A stretch of 64,000 nt of DNA from an uncultured Clostridia bacterium (GTDB lineage: Bacteria; Bacillota; Clostridia; Oscillospirales; Acutalibacteraceae). Position numbers and translations under genes: made by a program. Below are positions 50,001 to 58,311 of this stretch, one piece after another; position 1 is the first letter of the stretch, and each line of letters opens with the position of its first letter. The notes beneath the pieces are model-generated. The model had not been told where the DNA came from. It searched no databases and saw nothing but the letters and a program-made list of their open reading frames with translations. The stretch spans positions 1 to 64,000 of the forward strand of contig CAMHQC010000006.1 in assembly GCA_946187325.1 (NCBI GenBank). Reading direction: 5' to 3'.

Positions 50001-51231
50001 TACCGCGGCATACAGCACGACCTACGGTACCGCATCATATGCTCATAGCAGCGACGGTGATAAGAGCGTTACGGTTGCTCTTGCCGACGCAAGTAAGCGT
50101 CTGGTCAAGCTCGACGCAAACGCTACTAACTTCGTCGGCTGGTATTACTACGACGCCAACACCAATAAGTTTACGAAAGCATCCTATAAGAATGCAACTG
50201 ACTTCTATCCGAACTTTAGCGCGGATGTAACCTACTACGCTATGTATGAGGCTAAAGCAGTTTACCAGTATAATTACAACGGCCGTGAGGACGCTAAGAG
50301 CTACAGCGTAGACGGCGGCGATCTGACCGATGCCGAGATGTCGAACGGTAATAAGGTTTCGACCGAACGCACTGATTTCGCATCTAAAGCCCCCGGCGAG
50401 GATAAAATCAGTATATTTAAGAAAACAATTGACTTTAATACTTGGACAGCCGCTGACAACAACACACCGTATATCTTACAGAAATCCATAGAAGCGTCTG
50501 TTGCCGAATACACTTTGACCTACTACTATCCCGAGAGTAAAGGCGGAAATGTTGTAGATCATTCCATAACTCAGAAATATAATACAACCGTTGACTTAGC
50601 TTCGTGTAATGTAGGCAATCTTGCTCCTGACGGAAAGGTATTTATGGGTTGGTATGAGTACTACCCGTCTAAGCCAGACGACGAGAAATACGGCAAGCTC
50701 CTGACTACTCAGGGTAACTACGGCTTCGTTATGACTAAGGATCAGACTGTAGCCGCAAGATACGGCGATGCTGCCGCTACCGATACAGGCTGGAAAGCGT
50801 TTATCGACGACAGCGAAGTTAATAAGGAAATGACCAGTGATTCCGCGGGTACTTACTACAACGATACTATAGTTCGTTTCCGTAACGGTGTAAACGCCGC
50901 TGAATCGTTACCTAATAACGCGGAGTATGGCGTACTCATTATTAACGACGGTAAGAGCGACCTGAGTGTTACACCGCCGGTATCGAATCGTGAAGCCTAT
51001 GCCAACGCGTTGACTAACGGTCAGAAGCGTGCTATAGGCTCCGGCGGAAGAACTGTAACCAAGCTTTGTAAGACAGTCAGTGATAAACCATTAACTTATT
51101 ATAATCGTTCCGACTTTGCGTTAAGAAGTGATTATGTAGCATATAACAGAACCAATTACGCTACTTACGCTTATGTAAAGATCGGTGATACGTACTACTG
51201 GAGTGACGTTGCCGAAGGTACATATGATTGA
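44014..51231 (+). CDS. 2405-aa secreted multidomain surface protein (starch-binding-like N-terminus, InlB-type repeats)
   Basis: RBS CGGAGG; signal peptide LLSVLMMVSIVTVGTISASA; 'YRLIGDFNNWAWDSNYLTL'; InlB-type 'ATVTFDTNGATSNGTQTVSGKATYG...GYSLDGWYDASTSGTKY..PLYAHW'. Confidence 0.85.
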   Translation: MKTKVKRLSKRTLAMLLSVLMMVSIVTVGTISASAWWWTNGDYRLIGDFNNWAWDSNYLTLSESSGTYTGTMYLYGSASTSNFKFSFLNRNDSGTRFNPYGDSDYKLTDNTNYGTDGPQNGKCFYLERKTQLGSSASDLYQVDFTIKANQNKPDVKFHKVGKVSAISPSATTKKGSTATNSFETGDTVTIVPSYSGTAIGTISYTYEYKLSTASSYTSLGSTATFTPTTAGTYNVRVKASDNGIKTSGDGTTNGTEARKTETSSAYNITVAAPACTPAIRGTSGTDELADTTINSHQTLQFKVYDPNSHTSSLSITKDGTAQTASTYLSATSNIASGTTVTFTPTADAAATYVITQSCSGGGSDSVTITVTNPDIYFKRGGQTAIQGGQDGDKSTKMTYDSAATTTLGGTAGHAVYSLKDYSFGGTSATYWAIYNGTNNKSYNTAITSSTANAKLGQTGISTVNISSSSKTITPSGTKDHYNLYYDLITDKFYIEYPVAMTTKYVKGPTYNSTNTVNIGTTYIAYNTVFAQPSNPTAPTGYTFETNGWYTNNACTTKASFTSARTANATFYAKMVAKQATVTFDTNGATSNGTQTVSGKATYGVAMPSFTTYTAPTKTGYSLDGWYDASTSGTKYYNADGTSAKSWDKNTTNSTPLYAHWIEVKAGATIKAYTNGSASGTGGTVKVGSSGTAGATATIDNNNTFGIDTASPAIIKASTASGYTFKGWETGGTYGSHVRLYIDSACTTLYDKATYGGTISTVYAKTDGYTANSMTTVNTEIRAMFESAKYTITYSGKYTDNGTTQNAITATQGTFTVTNNSNSGANVASGSTVNYQNKLTVTATPAAGYVVDGIYYKTTSDGTWNKMTTATNTSTGAVYNNNFNVESNWFFEARFKKIYHISLYNTTEEVGGDFRYISGPPMRVTVTPEGGTAVTYTYKKNVAATSEGATRTESGNYNEGDLLTVYAGDTVVLTYAALASSDTITGVFFNNSKRYTCEGQEDNLYKNREYKAAGWGTDGDDSWDYDYMAATTLYANENYYEGSVATTIAGQKANYQAKDGVDNNMHTVTFVAKSDYLNIDLEIATKRQFIFTDETGLDIRSEMMDNYYNPLSEVSASSATTKFGIKLATSDTCSYAWGTGAKVKFYRDAACTNEVTGVFTVASSADSSGYFVISGTMPNYNVYIKPNIVTKYQVSLGTVMLADVSTNNYSYWNQAADVSLNYGGTKYKNEKYDGITAPDNCIKAITKGDTVTFISSNYNDKTQYTFLGWYKGTAEGPDYKNGLLSEKETFNFIPRANTYVYAVGTRDLFINGSKYITGATNDWNRTGSNDPVNFKMEFDPTKGTKGMYYWELDADTLYAAVSSTGYTNGGGVTENGSHWYWNNNTNMGNSWFQIMDSPTGWDRSAVWGANDDSDFKTTETNKIEYGKIRKGTSGNDWKAVEACGYIKFKESDYPGWSAPLRIYVDPTATGVNKGRFTVEPTPTYSNLYVSNGFDVGGTSRNTATTVTVPTGETSFTIKSEGAGWNPDHEGHVQHYIPQKKNAKVRITKTCSANEKIVAFDIYDIDNDTFYSRTDVTASENNYYIDLQCTMQQNLYIVPVVQEKSADLTINFDGTQLNKAQWGEIVTAYAWYSDGSSTHALGAYPGQPMVVSDDGNTWTAAIPSTRTISGTKYTLAGILFTNYVDGNHSWLGCGSVMGTEQNAGTQSISTTGGIITQYNIMKDTDYRKNDTTGEYQYYGTYNKANFKAQTYDYREPVAIYNNAPKGDGVKTTITFAMKDGDSSLISWRHSELTGNNILNLPSGWTPLRWEYLTNSTGKKYSDLNGQPMEGKPTATYYIAAKGQVIYKDDSMTKVYYGGKDSDAPSPAVSYGLSGTSIDFNYAVQWYVYDAQGNYITNVLSSAFADQKDGMSYIAKQLDDLGYAVDGKSVAICYDKPRYMYTDDGGVINSGANFDAYRFEGQWYSTVQTEPVTVSVGVGMMTENGEVIADTNHPGYGDATAAYSTTYGTASYAHSSDGDKSVTVALADASKRLVKLDANATNFVGWYYYDANTNKFTKASYKNATDFYPNFSADVTYYAMYEAKAVYQYNYNGREDAKSYSVDGGDLTDAEMSNGNKVSTERTDFASKAPGEDKISIFKKTIDFNTWTAADNNTPYILQKSIEASVAEYTLTYYYPESKGGNVVDHSITQKYNTTVDLASCNVGNLAPDGKVFMGWYEYYPSKPDDEKYGKLLTTQGNYGFVMTKDQTVAARYGDAAATDTGWKAFIDDSEVNKEMTSDSAGTYYNDTIVRFRNGVNAAESLPNNAEYGVLIINDGKSDLSVTPPVSNREAYANALTNGQKRAIGSGGRTVTKLCKTVSDKPLTYYNRSDFALRSDYVAYNRTNYATYAYVKIGDTYYWSDVAEGTYD

Positions 51232-51255
51232 TTAAGGGATTAGGAGGTATGAATA

Positions 51256-51405
51256 ATGAAAAAGATATATAAATCTCCCGATTTTGAGTACAGAAAAATC
51301 AGTATGATAGATGCTATTATGGCAAGTACTGAAAGCGAAATCCCTGAGATTATTGAACCCGGCGAGGGCGGCGGGGATACTCCCGGCACATTCGAAGATT
51401 TCTAA
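51256..51405 (+). CDS. 49-aa peptide MKKIYKSPDFEYRKISMIDAIMASTESEIPEIIEPGEGGGDTPGTFEDF (not in ORF track)
   Basis: RBS TAGGAGG; immediately downstream of the giant ORF. Confidence 0.65.
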   Translation: MKKIYKSPDFEYRKISMIDAIMASTESEIPEIIEPGEGGGDTPGTFEDF

Positions 51406-51491
51406 AACTTTATTAAAACCCTATGCCGTAGCGCTTTACCGTTACGGCATAGGAAGATGCAGTAACACCGTATTGATGAAAGGAGTAAGCT

Positions 51492-52376
51492 ATGAAAAAA
51501 CTAATTACATTATTGCTTATTGTTTTAATTGCGGTTAGTTCTACTGTTTACGCCTCATCCGCTACTGCTGATAAACTAAAAACAGGAAAAACAGTAGTAA
51601 CTATAGGCGATTGGGTATATGAAAAAATCAACAAAGATACGCAGTGGGAGCTTGATAAATATATCGGTTCCGGAAGTGAGGTTATAACTCCGAGATTTCT
51701 TTCGGATTTGTTAATTGTTTCGTTCGGAGACCATTGCTTCGCTAATAATTCGACCGTTAAAAGTGTAGTGACAAGCTCGCCTCTTTGGACTATAGGCGAA
51801 TACGCTTTTATCGACTGTACGTCACTCGAAAGTATAGAGCTCAACTTCGCGCTTGATAAAATAGGCGTGGGAGCGTTTTCGGGTACTTCTTCACTTAAAA
51901 ACATCAACCTTGAGGATACTGTTGTTACGAAGATTAACAGCTATACCTTTTTAAATTCGGGAATAGAAAAAGTTGTACTGCCGAATACCTGTAAGGAGAT
52001 TTCTTCCTACGCGTTCGGCCAGTGTTCAAAGCTTACCGAGATAACTATTCCTTATACCGTAACAAATATTGCCGGCGACGCGTTTAAAGGCTGTACTAAT
52101 CTTAAGATTAAGGGACACTTGAATTCTTACGCGCAAAAATACGCGAAAGAAAATGGTTTTACATTCGAACCGCTTGAAACACTCTACGGTGACGCAAATG
52201 GTGACGGTAAGATTGGTATCCTTGATGTAACAGCCATCCAAAAGTACAAGATTGGCGAACAGGAGTTATCCGACTACGGTTTAAGGTGCGCTGATGTTAA
52301 TCACGACGGAAAAGTTACAGTTCGTGACGCGACGTTAATACAGATGAAAATAGCAAAATACGATGTAGACTTTTAA
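51492..52376 (+). CDS. LRR_5 plus type I dockerin secreted protein
   Basis: Signal peptide; LRR 'IGEYAFIDCTSLESIELN'; dockerin 'YGDANGDGKIGILDVTAIQKYKIGEQELSDYGLRCADVNHDGKVTVRDATLIQMKIA'. Confidence 0.93.
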   Translation: MKKLITLLLIVLIAVSSTVYASSATADKLKTGKTVVTIGDWVYEKINKDTQWELDKYIGSGSEVITPRFLSDLLIVSFGDHCFANNSTVKSVVTSSPLWTIGEYAFIDCTSLESIELNFALDKIGVGAFSGTSSLKNINLEDTVVTKINSYTFLNSGIEKVVLPNTCKEISSYAFGQCSKLTEITIPYTVTNIAGDAFKGCTNLKIKGHLNSYAQKYAKENGFTFEPLETLYGDANGDGKIGILDVTAIQKYKIGEQELSDYGLRCADVNHDGKVTVRDATLIQMKIAKYDVDF

Positions 52377-52417
52377 ATTGATTTCTACTTTTTTGTTTTC
52401 ATAAATTTCTCAACAAG

Positions 52418-52444
52418 AGGAGCTGCTAGTAACAGCTCCTTTTG
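52418..52444 (+). terminator. Intrinsic terminator
   Basis: AGGAGCTGctagtaaCAGCTCCTTTT. Confidence 0.7.
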
Positions 52445-52525
52445 TTTTGCGTAGAAAAGCCGGCTCGTTTGAGCCGGCTTAAACTTTGTTTTTTACATTA
52501 GCTGATTGCGCGTGATTTCTTGGTT

Positions 52526-53380
52526 TTAAAAATCTTCCGTATCATCGGGGAAAAGGTTGTCGTGGGTATTGCAGTAAATGTCCGTAAGCTCCTCGAGCCA
52601 GTTTGCCGCGAGGGTGATTTTTTTTGTCGTTTTTTCGTCTTGATATATCGAGCATAGCATAGAGGATAAAAGCGCCAGGGTAGAGGCGCTCTCTATAGCG
52701 GGAGCCGCGATTCCGTAATCGCTTCGGCGGGAGCTTGTATCCGAGCCGTCCTGAGAGCCTAATCGTCCGAACGTTCCCTGTGGTGAGGCGTGTACCGTCT
52801 GATTAGCCGCGGTATAACCTTCTTTCCATGCGTCGTTATCTATATCGCATAATCTTAAAATATCGCCGAAAGTTACGTGACGTTTAGTTTCGGGGAATTC
52901 TCCGCTTGCCATCGCCCAGTCGTAGCGATCCTGAGTGCCTGAAGCTTCTATGAATTTCTCGGCTACAGCTTCGCCGTATTTAAGTATAAACGAGCCGATT
53001 ACCGAAAGCTCATACATCGAACGCCATCTGGCAAACGCGCCGTCGGGAAAGCCGTGCTTTATAAGCGTTAAAATCTCTAAATACTGCTGAGCCGCGCGTC
53101 TTTGCAGTTCGTCTAGGGCTGTAAAGGTGTTGATTTTAGAATTCTTTTCCTGTTCGTCGAGTGTATCTATATGATTTAAACAAGTATTCACCGCTTCTGT
53201 TATTAATACATAAAAGCATTCCGAAGCGATAAATGCCTCGCTCCAGTCTTTTTCAAATTTATTCGAGAAGCTTTTTTCTTCCGCTCGGATTTTAGCTATA
53301 CCCGTGTATACTGCTTGAATATCGGAATTTAAAAATCCTGCTTTCTCAAAGCTCGATTTAATATTATCACCATTTTTCAT
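52526..53380 (-). CDS. DUF5677-like domain protein
   Basis: 'ARWRSMYELSVIGSFILKYGEAVAEKFIEASGTQDRYDWA...YTAANQTVHASPQGTFGRLG'. Confidence 0.75.
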   Translation of the reverse strand: MKNGDNIKSSFEKAGFLNSDIQAVYTGIAKIRAEEKSFSNKFEKDWSEAFIASECFYVLITEAVNTCLNHIDTLDEQEKNSKINTFTALDELQRRAAQQYLEILTLIKHGFPDGAFARWRSMYELSVIGSFILKYGEAVAEKFIEASGTQDRYDWAMASGEFPETKRHVTFGDILRLCDIDNDAWKEGYTAANQTVHASPQGTFGRLGSQDGSDTSSRRSDYGIAAPAIESASTLALLSSMLCSIYQDEKTTKKITLAANWLEELTDIYCNTHDNLFPDDTEDF

Positions 53381-53538
53381 TTTAATAAATCACCTTGCAA
53401 TCCGTACATTAAATATATTTTATTATCGGTAATTTGTCAATGTTTTTAAGCAATATATTAGTTTTTAAGATTATAAGCCAATGTGGATAATGACAATTAC
53501 CGCTATGTGTGATATAATGTCTCCGTGGAGTGAGATTT

Positions 53539-54795
53539 ATGGGAAATACATTACTGAAAAAACTTAAAGATATATTTAAGCCTGAGCTTACCGACGATCT
53601 GATTGCGGAAATCGACCGTTCAAACAAGAACTCTATAAAGGTGATTTCGTGCTTGGTTATTACCTTCGAAACAATCGGTCTTTTTTTGCTTTTTACGGGA
53701 GTGAGCCGTGTTTCTGATTTGGGCAGAAGCTTGAAGTCGGTATTGTTCTGTATAGCGGTTTGTGTTTTAGCGGTAATCTTTGTAAAAGTATTTGAGCGAA
53801 AGGGTAAAATAAACCACAGAGTTTTCGTAGCTGTAATATTTTTATCTACAACGCTGCTGATACTTTGGGGTATGGATGTATCCTTAAATCACTACAAAAA
53901 TAACGGACAAATTTTGACATTCTATGTTGTGATTACAGTTTATGTATGTTTTTTTACGGTGCGTCCGTATATCGGTGTTTCGGTTATATTGGGTTCGTTT
54001 ACGTTATATTATATTTTTCTGTTTTGGTGCGACGGAGCTAAGGCTGTGCAGGATTTTAACTATTTTACGTTTGCTATAGTATGTGCCGCCGGAAGCGTTA
54101 CCCGTTATAATGTATATCTGCACCAGATTAAAAGCAACAGGGAAATAGTCCGCCTTAATAAAGAGCTGAAAAGAGAAAATCAAAATGTAAAAGATGAGGT
54201 TGTTGAGAAAGAGCTTGAGCTTTCTAAAACGAGAATCCGCCTTATGCAGAGCCAGATTTCACCTCATTTTATCTTTAACGCGCTCGGAATAATCAAATCG
54301 CTTATTTGGGAGGACAGGGAGAAAGCCGATAGCAGTATCAGCGATTTTTCGGTTTATCTCAGGCGTAATATCGAGGCGCTCGAGACGGACAAGCTGATTG
54401 ACTTCGAAACTGAAATCGAACACGTAAAGGCGTTTCTGGCTATAGAAACCGCTGACGATACAGTTGATATCGCTGTTGAGTATGATTTTAAGGAATCGCA
54501 TTTTAAACTCCCCGCGCTTACTGTTGAACCTTTGGTCGAAAACGCCGTTATTCACGGAGTCAGCAAGCTCAGCGGAAGCGGAAAGATAGTTATTTCTTCG
54601 AGGCTCGAAGCTGATAATTATGTTATCAGGGTTATGGATAACGGTAAGGGGTTTGATACCGAAGCGGTTACAAATCGTGTCGGTATCAAAAATGTACGCA
54701 CTAGACTTGAGTATCAATGCAAAGGTCAGCTTAAAATCGAAAGTAACTCGAGCGGTACTACAGCGACCATATTTATTCCTAAGGAGGAAATATAA
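53539..54795 (+). CDS. LytS/YpdA-type sensor histidine kinase
   Basis: 'SQISPHFIFNALGIIKSLI', 'EPLVENAVIHGV', 'VMDNGKGF'. Confidence 0.9.
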   Translation: MGNTLLKKLKDIFKPELTDDLIAEIDRSNKNSIKVISCLVITFETIGLFLLFTGVSRVSDLGRSLKSVLFCIAVCVLAVIFVKVFERKGKINHRVFVAVIFLSTTLLILWGMDVSLNHYKNNGQILTFYVVITVYVCFFTVRPYIGVSVILGSFTLYYIFLFWCDGAKAVQDFNYFTFAIVCAAGSVTRYNVYLHQIKSNREIVRLNKELKRENQNVKDEVVEKELELSKTRIRLMQSQISPHFIFNALGIIKSLIWEDREKADSSISDFSVYLRRNIEALETDKLIDFETEIEHVKAFLAIETADDTVDIAVEYDFKESHFKLPALTVEPLVENAVIHGVSKLSGSGKIVISSRLEADNYVIRVMDNGKGFDTEAVTNRVGIKNVRTRLEYQCKGQLKIESNSSGTTATIFIPKEEI

Positions 54796-55373
54796 TGAAC
54801 GTTCTTGTACTTGACGACAAAAGTCTTATTGTTAAGGATACAATTCGTACGGTAAAAGCTGTGGAAGAATGCGCGGTATGTTTCGGTTTTACCGACGCCA
54901 ACGAGGCGCTCGGTTTTTCCGATAGTACGAGAATTGATATCGTAATTCTTGATATAGATATGCCTCAGATTAACGGAATAGAATTTGCCGAAAAGCTGAC
55001 CAAAAAACAGCCTTGGGTAAATATTATATTTGTAACGGGATTCCCAAAATACTCTCTCGACGCTTTTAAGGTATTCGCCAGCGATTTTCTCTTAAAACCG
55101 CTGAAAAAGTCATCGCTGAAAAAGTCTTTCGAAAATCTACGAAATCCTGTAAGGAGCTTTAACTCGGGTAAAGTTAACCCGAAAAAGATAGGCGATAATA
55201 TACGCAAAAACCGTGAAAAATCGGGTATGAGCGTTAGAGAGCTTGCGGATGAGATGGACGTTAGTTTTCAGACAGTTTATAGATGGGAGTCGGGGGAAAG
55301 GCTCCCCGAAACCGTGAATATGGTAAGAATAGCGAAAATCTTAAATGTAACGGTGGACGAGCTGTTGATTTAA
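54795..55373 (+). CDS. Response regulator with N-terminal REC and C-terminal XRE HTH
   Basis: 'VLVLDDKSLIVKDT..IVILDIDMPQINGIEFAEKL..IIFVTGFPKYSLDAF..DFLLKPLK' then 'GDNIRKNREKSGMSVRELADEMDVSFQTVYRWESGERLPE'. Confidence 0.92.
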   Translation: MNVLVLDDKSLIVKDTIRTVKAVEECAVCFGFTDANEALGFSDSTRIDIVILDIDMPQINGIEFAEKLTKKQPWVNIIFVTGFPKYSLDAFKVFASDFLLKPLKKSSLKKSFENLRNPVRSFNSGKVNPKKIGDNIRKNREKSGMSVRELADEMDVSFQTVYRWESGERLPETVNMVRIAKILNVTVDELLI

Positions 55374-55471
55374 CTATAAAATATTAAAATTCACCGCTAC
55401 GGTGATTTACACATAATCTCCTTAATGTTAAAATATCAACGAATATTTTGTAACACTGAGGGATTAGTATT

Positions 55472-55933
55472 ATGAAGGAAAGGATTAAGATTATTATTAA
55501 TGATGAGCAAGAAGTCATAAAGGTTCCTAAGGGGCTTCGTATGCTTGTTAGGAGATGTTGCAACGCTGTTTTAGCGACTGAAGGTTATAGCGGTTCTGCT
55601 GATATTTATATAACTTTTACCGATAACGAGAAGCTCTCTAAGCGTCAAGACGGAATTCAAGAAGCGGACGGCGTTGTAGTAATGTCTGAAAATAATTATT
55701 CCAACGAATCAGAAAGTAATCTCGGCAAAATTTATATTTCTCTTGAATTCGCCGAATCGCAGAGCATAGCAAGAAATAATACCTTTGAATCCGAAGCTTC
55801 GCTTTTGGCGGCATACGGAGTGTTAATGCTTTTAGGCTATGTGGATAAAAGCAAATACGAGAAAGTGATTATCAGGGATAAAGAGGAAAATATCCTTAAA
55901 CTTCTCGGCTTAACTTATATAAGACATATTTGA
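55472..55933 (+). CDS. YbeY-fold paralogue lacking metal-binding histidines (putative pseudoenzyme)
   Basis: 'IKVPKGLRMLVRRCCNAVLATEGYSGSADIYITFTDNEKL' YbeY-like; active-site segment reads ASLLAAYGVLMLLGYVD instead of H-x3-H-x5-H. Confidence 0.75.
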   Translation: MKERIKIIINDEQEVIKVPKGLRMLVRRCCNAVLATEGYSGSADIYITFTDNEKLSKRQDGIQEADGVVVMSENNYSNESESNLGKIYISLEFAESQSIARNNTFESEASLLAAYGVLMLLGYVDKSKYEKVIIRDKEENILKLLGLTYIRHI

Positions 55934-55935
55934 TT

Positions 55936-55967
55936 TTTCCGCGCGTTATATACGCGCGGTTTTTTCT
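55936..55967 (+). terminator. Intrinsic terminator
   Basis: CCGCGCGTtatatACGCGCGGTTTTTTC. Confidence 0.75.
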
Positions 55968-56037
55968 TGACTTTTTACGACAGATTGATACAATTTAATT
56001 ATAGTAATAATTAATAAAGAAAGATAAGGTTTTTAGT

Positions 56038-56673
56038 ATGAATAAAAAGATTTTAACTGCTTTAATAATTAACATATTCGTTGTGTTAGCGACAGCGTCT
56101 ATCGCGGTTTCATATTATTTTTACAGCAACAATCCGCTCGTAGAATCAGGTCTGGATTCGTATAAGTTTTTTACTACCGATTCAAATATCTTGGCGGCTA
56201 TTTCTTCGCTTGTAATTATTCCGTATGAGATTCAAATTTTACGTAATAAACGTGACAAGCTTCCGCGCTTCGCGGTTGTGTTTAAATATATCGGAATGGT
56301 GTCGGTAATGCTGACGTTTTTTACGGTTATGTTTGTACTTCTTCCTGTATACAACGTTTCGTTCTTGCTGTTGGGTACGGCGTTCCATATGCACCTCTCA
56401 GGGCCAATCGCGGCGCTTGTTACCGTGCTGTTTCTCGAGACTGATTCAAAGATTAAGTTCCGTGAAACATTCTTAGCGCTGATACCCGTAGTCATATACG
56501 GAGCGGTTTATCTTACGGAAGTTTTGATTGTAGGTGAGAAAAACGGCGGATGGAGCGACTTCTACACGTTCAATAAAGGCGGATATTGGTATATCTCAAT
56601 GCCCGTGATTTTTATGTCCACTTATTTAATCGCCGTAGTTACAAGGCTGATTCATAATAAATTTGCAAAATAA
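56038..56673 (+). CDS. Pr6Pr-like multi-TM membrane protein
   Basis: 'YKFFTTDSNILAAISSLVIIPYEI', 'YWYISMPVIFMSTYLIAVVTRL'. Confidence 0.7.
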   Translation: MNKKILTALIINIFVVLATASIAVSYYFYSNNPLVESGLDSYKFFTTDSNILAAISSLVIIPYEIQILRNKRDKLPRFAVVFKYIGMVSVMLTFFTVMFVLLPVYNVSFLLLGTAFHMHLSGPIAALVTVLFLETDSKIKFRETFLALIPVVIYGAVYLTEVLIVGEKNGGWSDFYTFNKGGYWYISMPVIFMSTYLIAVVTRLIHNKFAK

Positions 56674-56719
56674 TTAACGCCTCTGAGTTTTATCAGAGGC
56701 GTTATTCATAGATGTGATT

Positions 56720-57721
56720 TTATTTAAGATATTTTGTAAAGAAACTCTCGAGCTTATCGAACGGAATAACCTTGTCTTTACCGCCGTCGTATAGGTCGGT
56801 ATGAGAGGCTCCCTCAATAATAAGAAGCTCCTTGTTATCGGTGTATTTACTGTCCTTAATCATATCCGCGTAAGCGTCCTTGCCGAAGTAACAGGAGTGA
56901 GCTTTATCGCCGTGCATAATCATAACAGCGCTCCTGATTTCGTTAGAGTATTTTAATATAGGTTGATTTATAAAAGACTGACACCCTATCACATTCCATC
57001 CGCCGTTTGAGTTGAGCGAGCGTGAATGAAATCCTCTGTCGGTCTTATAATAATCATGGTAATCTTTTACGAAATACGGAGCGTCATCGGGGAGAGGGTC
57101 TATTACGCCGCCGCCGAGCTTATACTCGCCGTTTTTTAAGTCCTCGAGTCTTTGAGCGCACATAGATTTTTTCTTTTCGAAGCGGGCTTCTTCGCTATCC
57201 TCGCTGTCAAAATATCCCTTAGCGTTAACTCTCGTCATATCGTACATAGTAGAAGCGACAGTTGCCTTAATCCTTGTATCGAGAGCGGCTGTATTTACAG
57301 CCATACCGCCCCAGCCGCAGATTCCGATAATACCGATTCGCTCGGGGTCAACCTTATCGTTGAGCGAAAGGAAATCTACCGCCGCCATAAAATCCTCGGT
57401 GTTAATATCGGGAGAAGCCATATATCTCGGCGTACCGCCCGACTCGCCTGTAAACGACGGGTCAAACGCGATAGTTAAAAATCCTCTCTCCGCCATAGTC
57501 TGCGCGTATAAGCCCGAGCATTGTTCTTTAACAGCGCCGAACGGCCCGCATACCGCGATAGCGGGCAGCTTATCCTCAGCGTTTTTAGGTACATACATAT
57601 CGCCCGCGAGAGTGATTCCGTAACGGTTTATGAAAGTTACCTTGCTGTGAACTACCTTATCGCTTTTCGGGAAAGTCTTATCCCATTCCTGAGTGAGTTT
57701 AAGTTCTTCTTTTTTGATCAT
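56720..57721 (-). CDS. Alpha/beta hydrolase (dienelactone hydrolase-like)
   Basis: RBS AGGAGG; 'IGIIGICGWGGMAVNTAALDTRIKATV'. Confidence 0.88.
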   Translation of the reverse strand: MIKKEELKLTQEWDKTFPKSDKVVHSKVTFINRYGITLAGDMYVPKNAEDKLPAIAVCGPFGAVKEQCSGLYAQTMAERGFLTIAFDPSFTGESGGTPRYMASPDINTEDFMAAVDFLSLNDKVDPERIGIIGICGWGGMAVNTAALDTRIKATVASTMYDMTRVNAKGYFDSEDSEEARFEKKKSMCAQRLEDLKNGEYKLGGGVIDPLPDDAPYFVKDYHDYYKTDRGFHSRSLNSNGGWNVIGCQSFINQPILKYSNEIRSAVMIMHGDKAHSCYFGKDAYADMIKDSKYTDNKELLIIEGASHTDLYDGGKDKVIPFDKLESFFTKYLK

Positions 57722-57841
57722 AATGTCCTCCTAATTATTGACAACCATAATTAAACTTTATATAATAAGTTTAAGTTAATTATATAACTTAAAGTTAACT
57801 TTAAGTCAATAGTTTATTTGAAAATTTTTCCGGAGGTTTTT

Positions 57842-58300
57842 ATGTTATATACTGTAGGTGAAATGGCTAAGGTCTTAGGCGTACAACCATCGACTTTGAG
57901 GTACTACGATAAAGAAGGACTCTTGCCCTTTATTGAGCGTTCCGAGGGCGGAATACGTATGTTTACGCAAAAGGACTATGAAGCGTTAAAAGTAATCGGC
58001 TGTCTGAAACAATCGGGACTTTCGATAAAGGAAATCAAGTCGTTTATAGAAATGGCGGGTAAAGGCGACGAAACTATCGAGGAACGCTTGAAGCTTTTTC
58101 AAACCAGACGTGAAGCTGTTAAAAAGCAGATGGACGAGCTGAAGGAAACCCTCGATATGCTGAATTTTAAATGTTGGTATTACGAAACCGCGAAAAAAGA
58201 CGGTACCGAGGAAAATGTAAGCAAAATAAATCCCGAGGATATTCCGGCGCATTTACAGCAGGCGAAAAAGAAACTCGACATGCTATATTCCGAAAAATGA
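57842..58300 (+). CDS. MerR family transcriptional regulator, divergent from the hydrolase
   Basis: 'YTVGEMAKVLGVQPSTLRYYDKEGLLPFIERSEGGIRMFTQKDYEAL'. Confidence 0.93.
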   Translation: MLYTVGEMAKVLGVQPSTLRYYDKEGLLPFIERSEGGIRMFTQKDYEALKVIGCLKQSGLSIKEIKSFIEMAGKGDETIEERLKLFQTRREAVKKQMDELKETLDMLNFKCWYYETAKKDGTEENVSKINPEDIPAHLQQAKKKLDMLYSEK

Positions 58301-58311
58301 AAGGCGGTATT

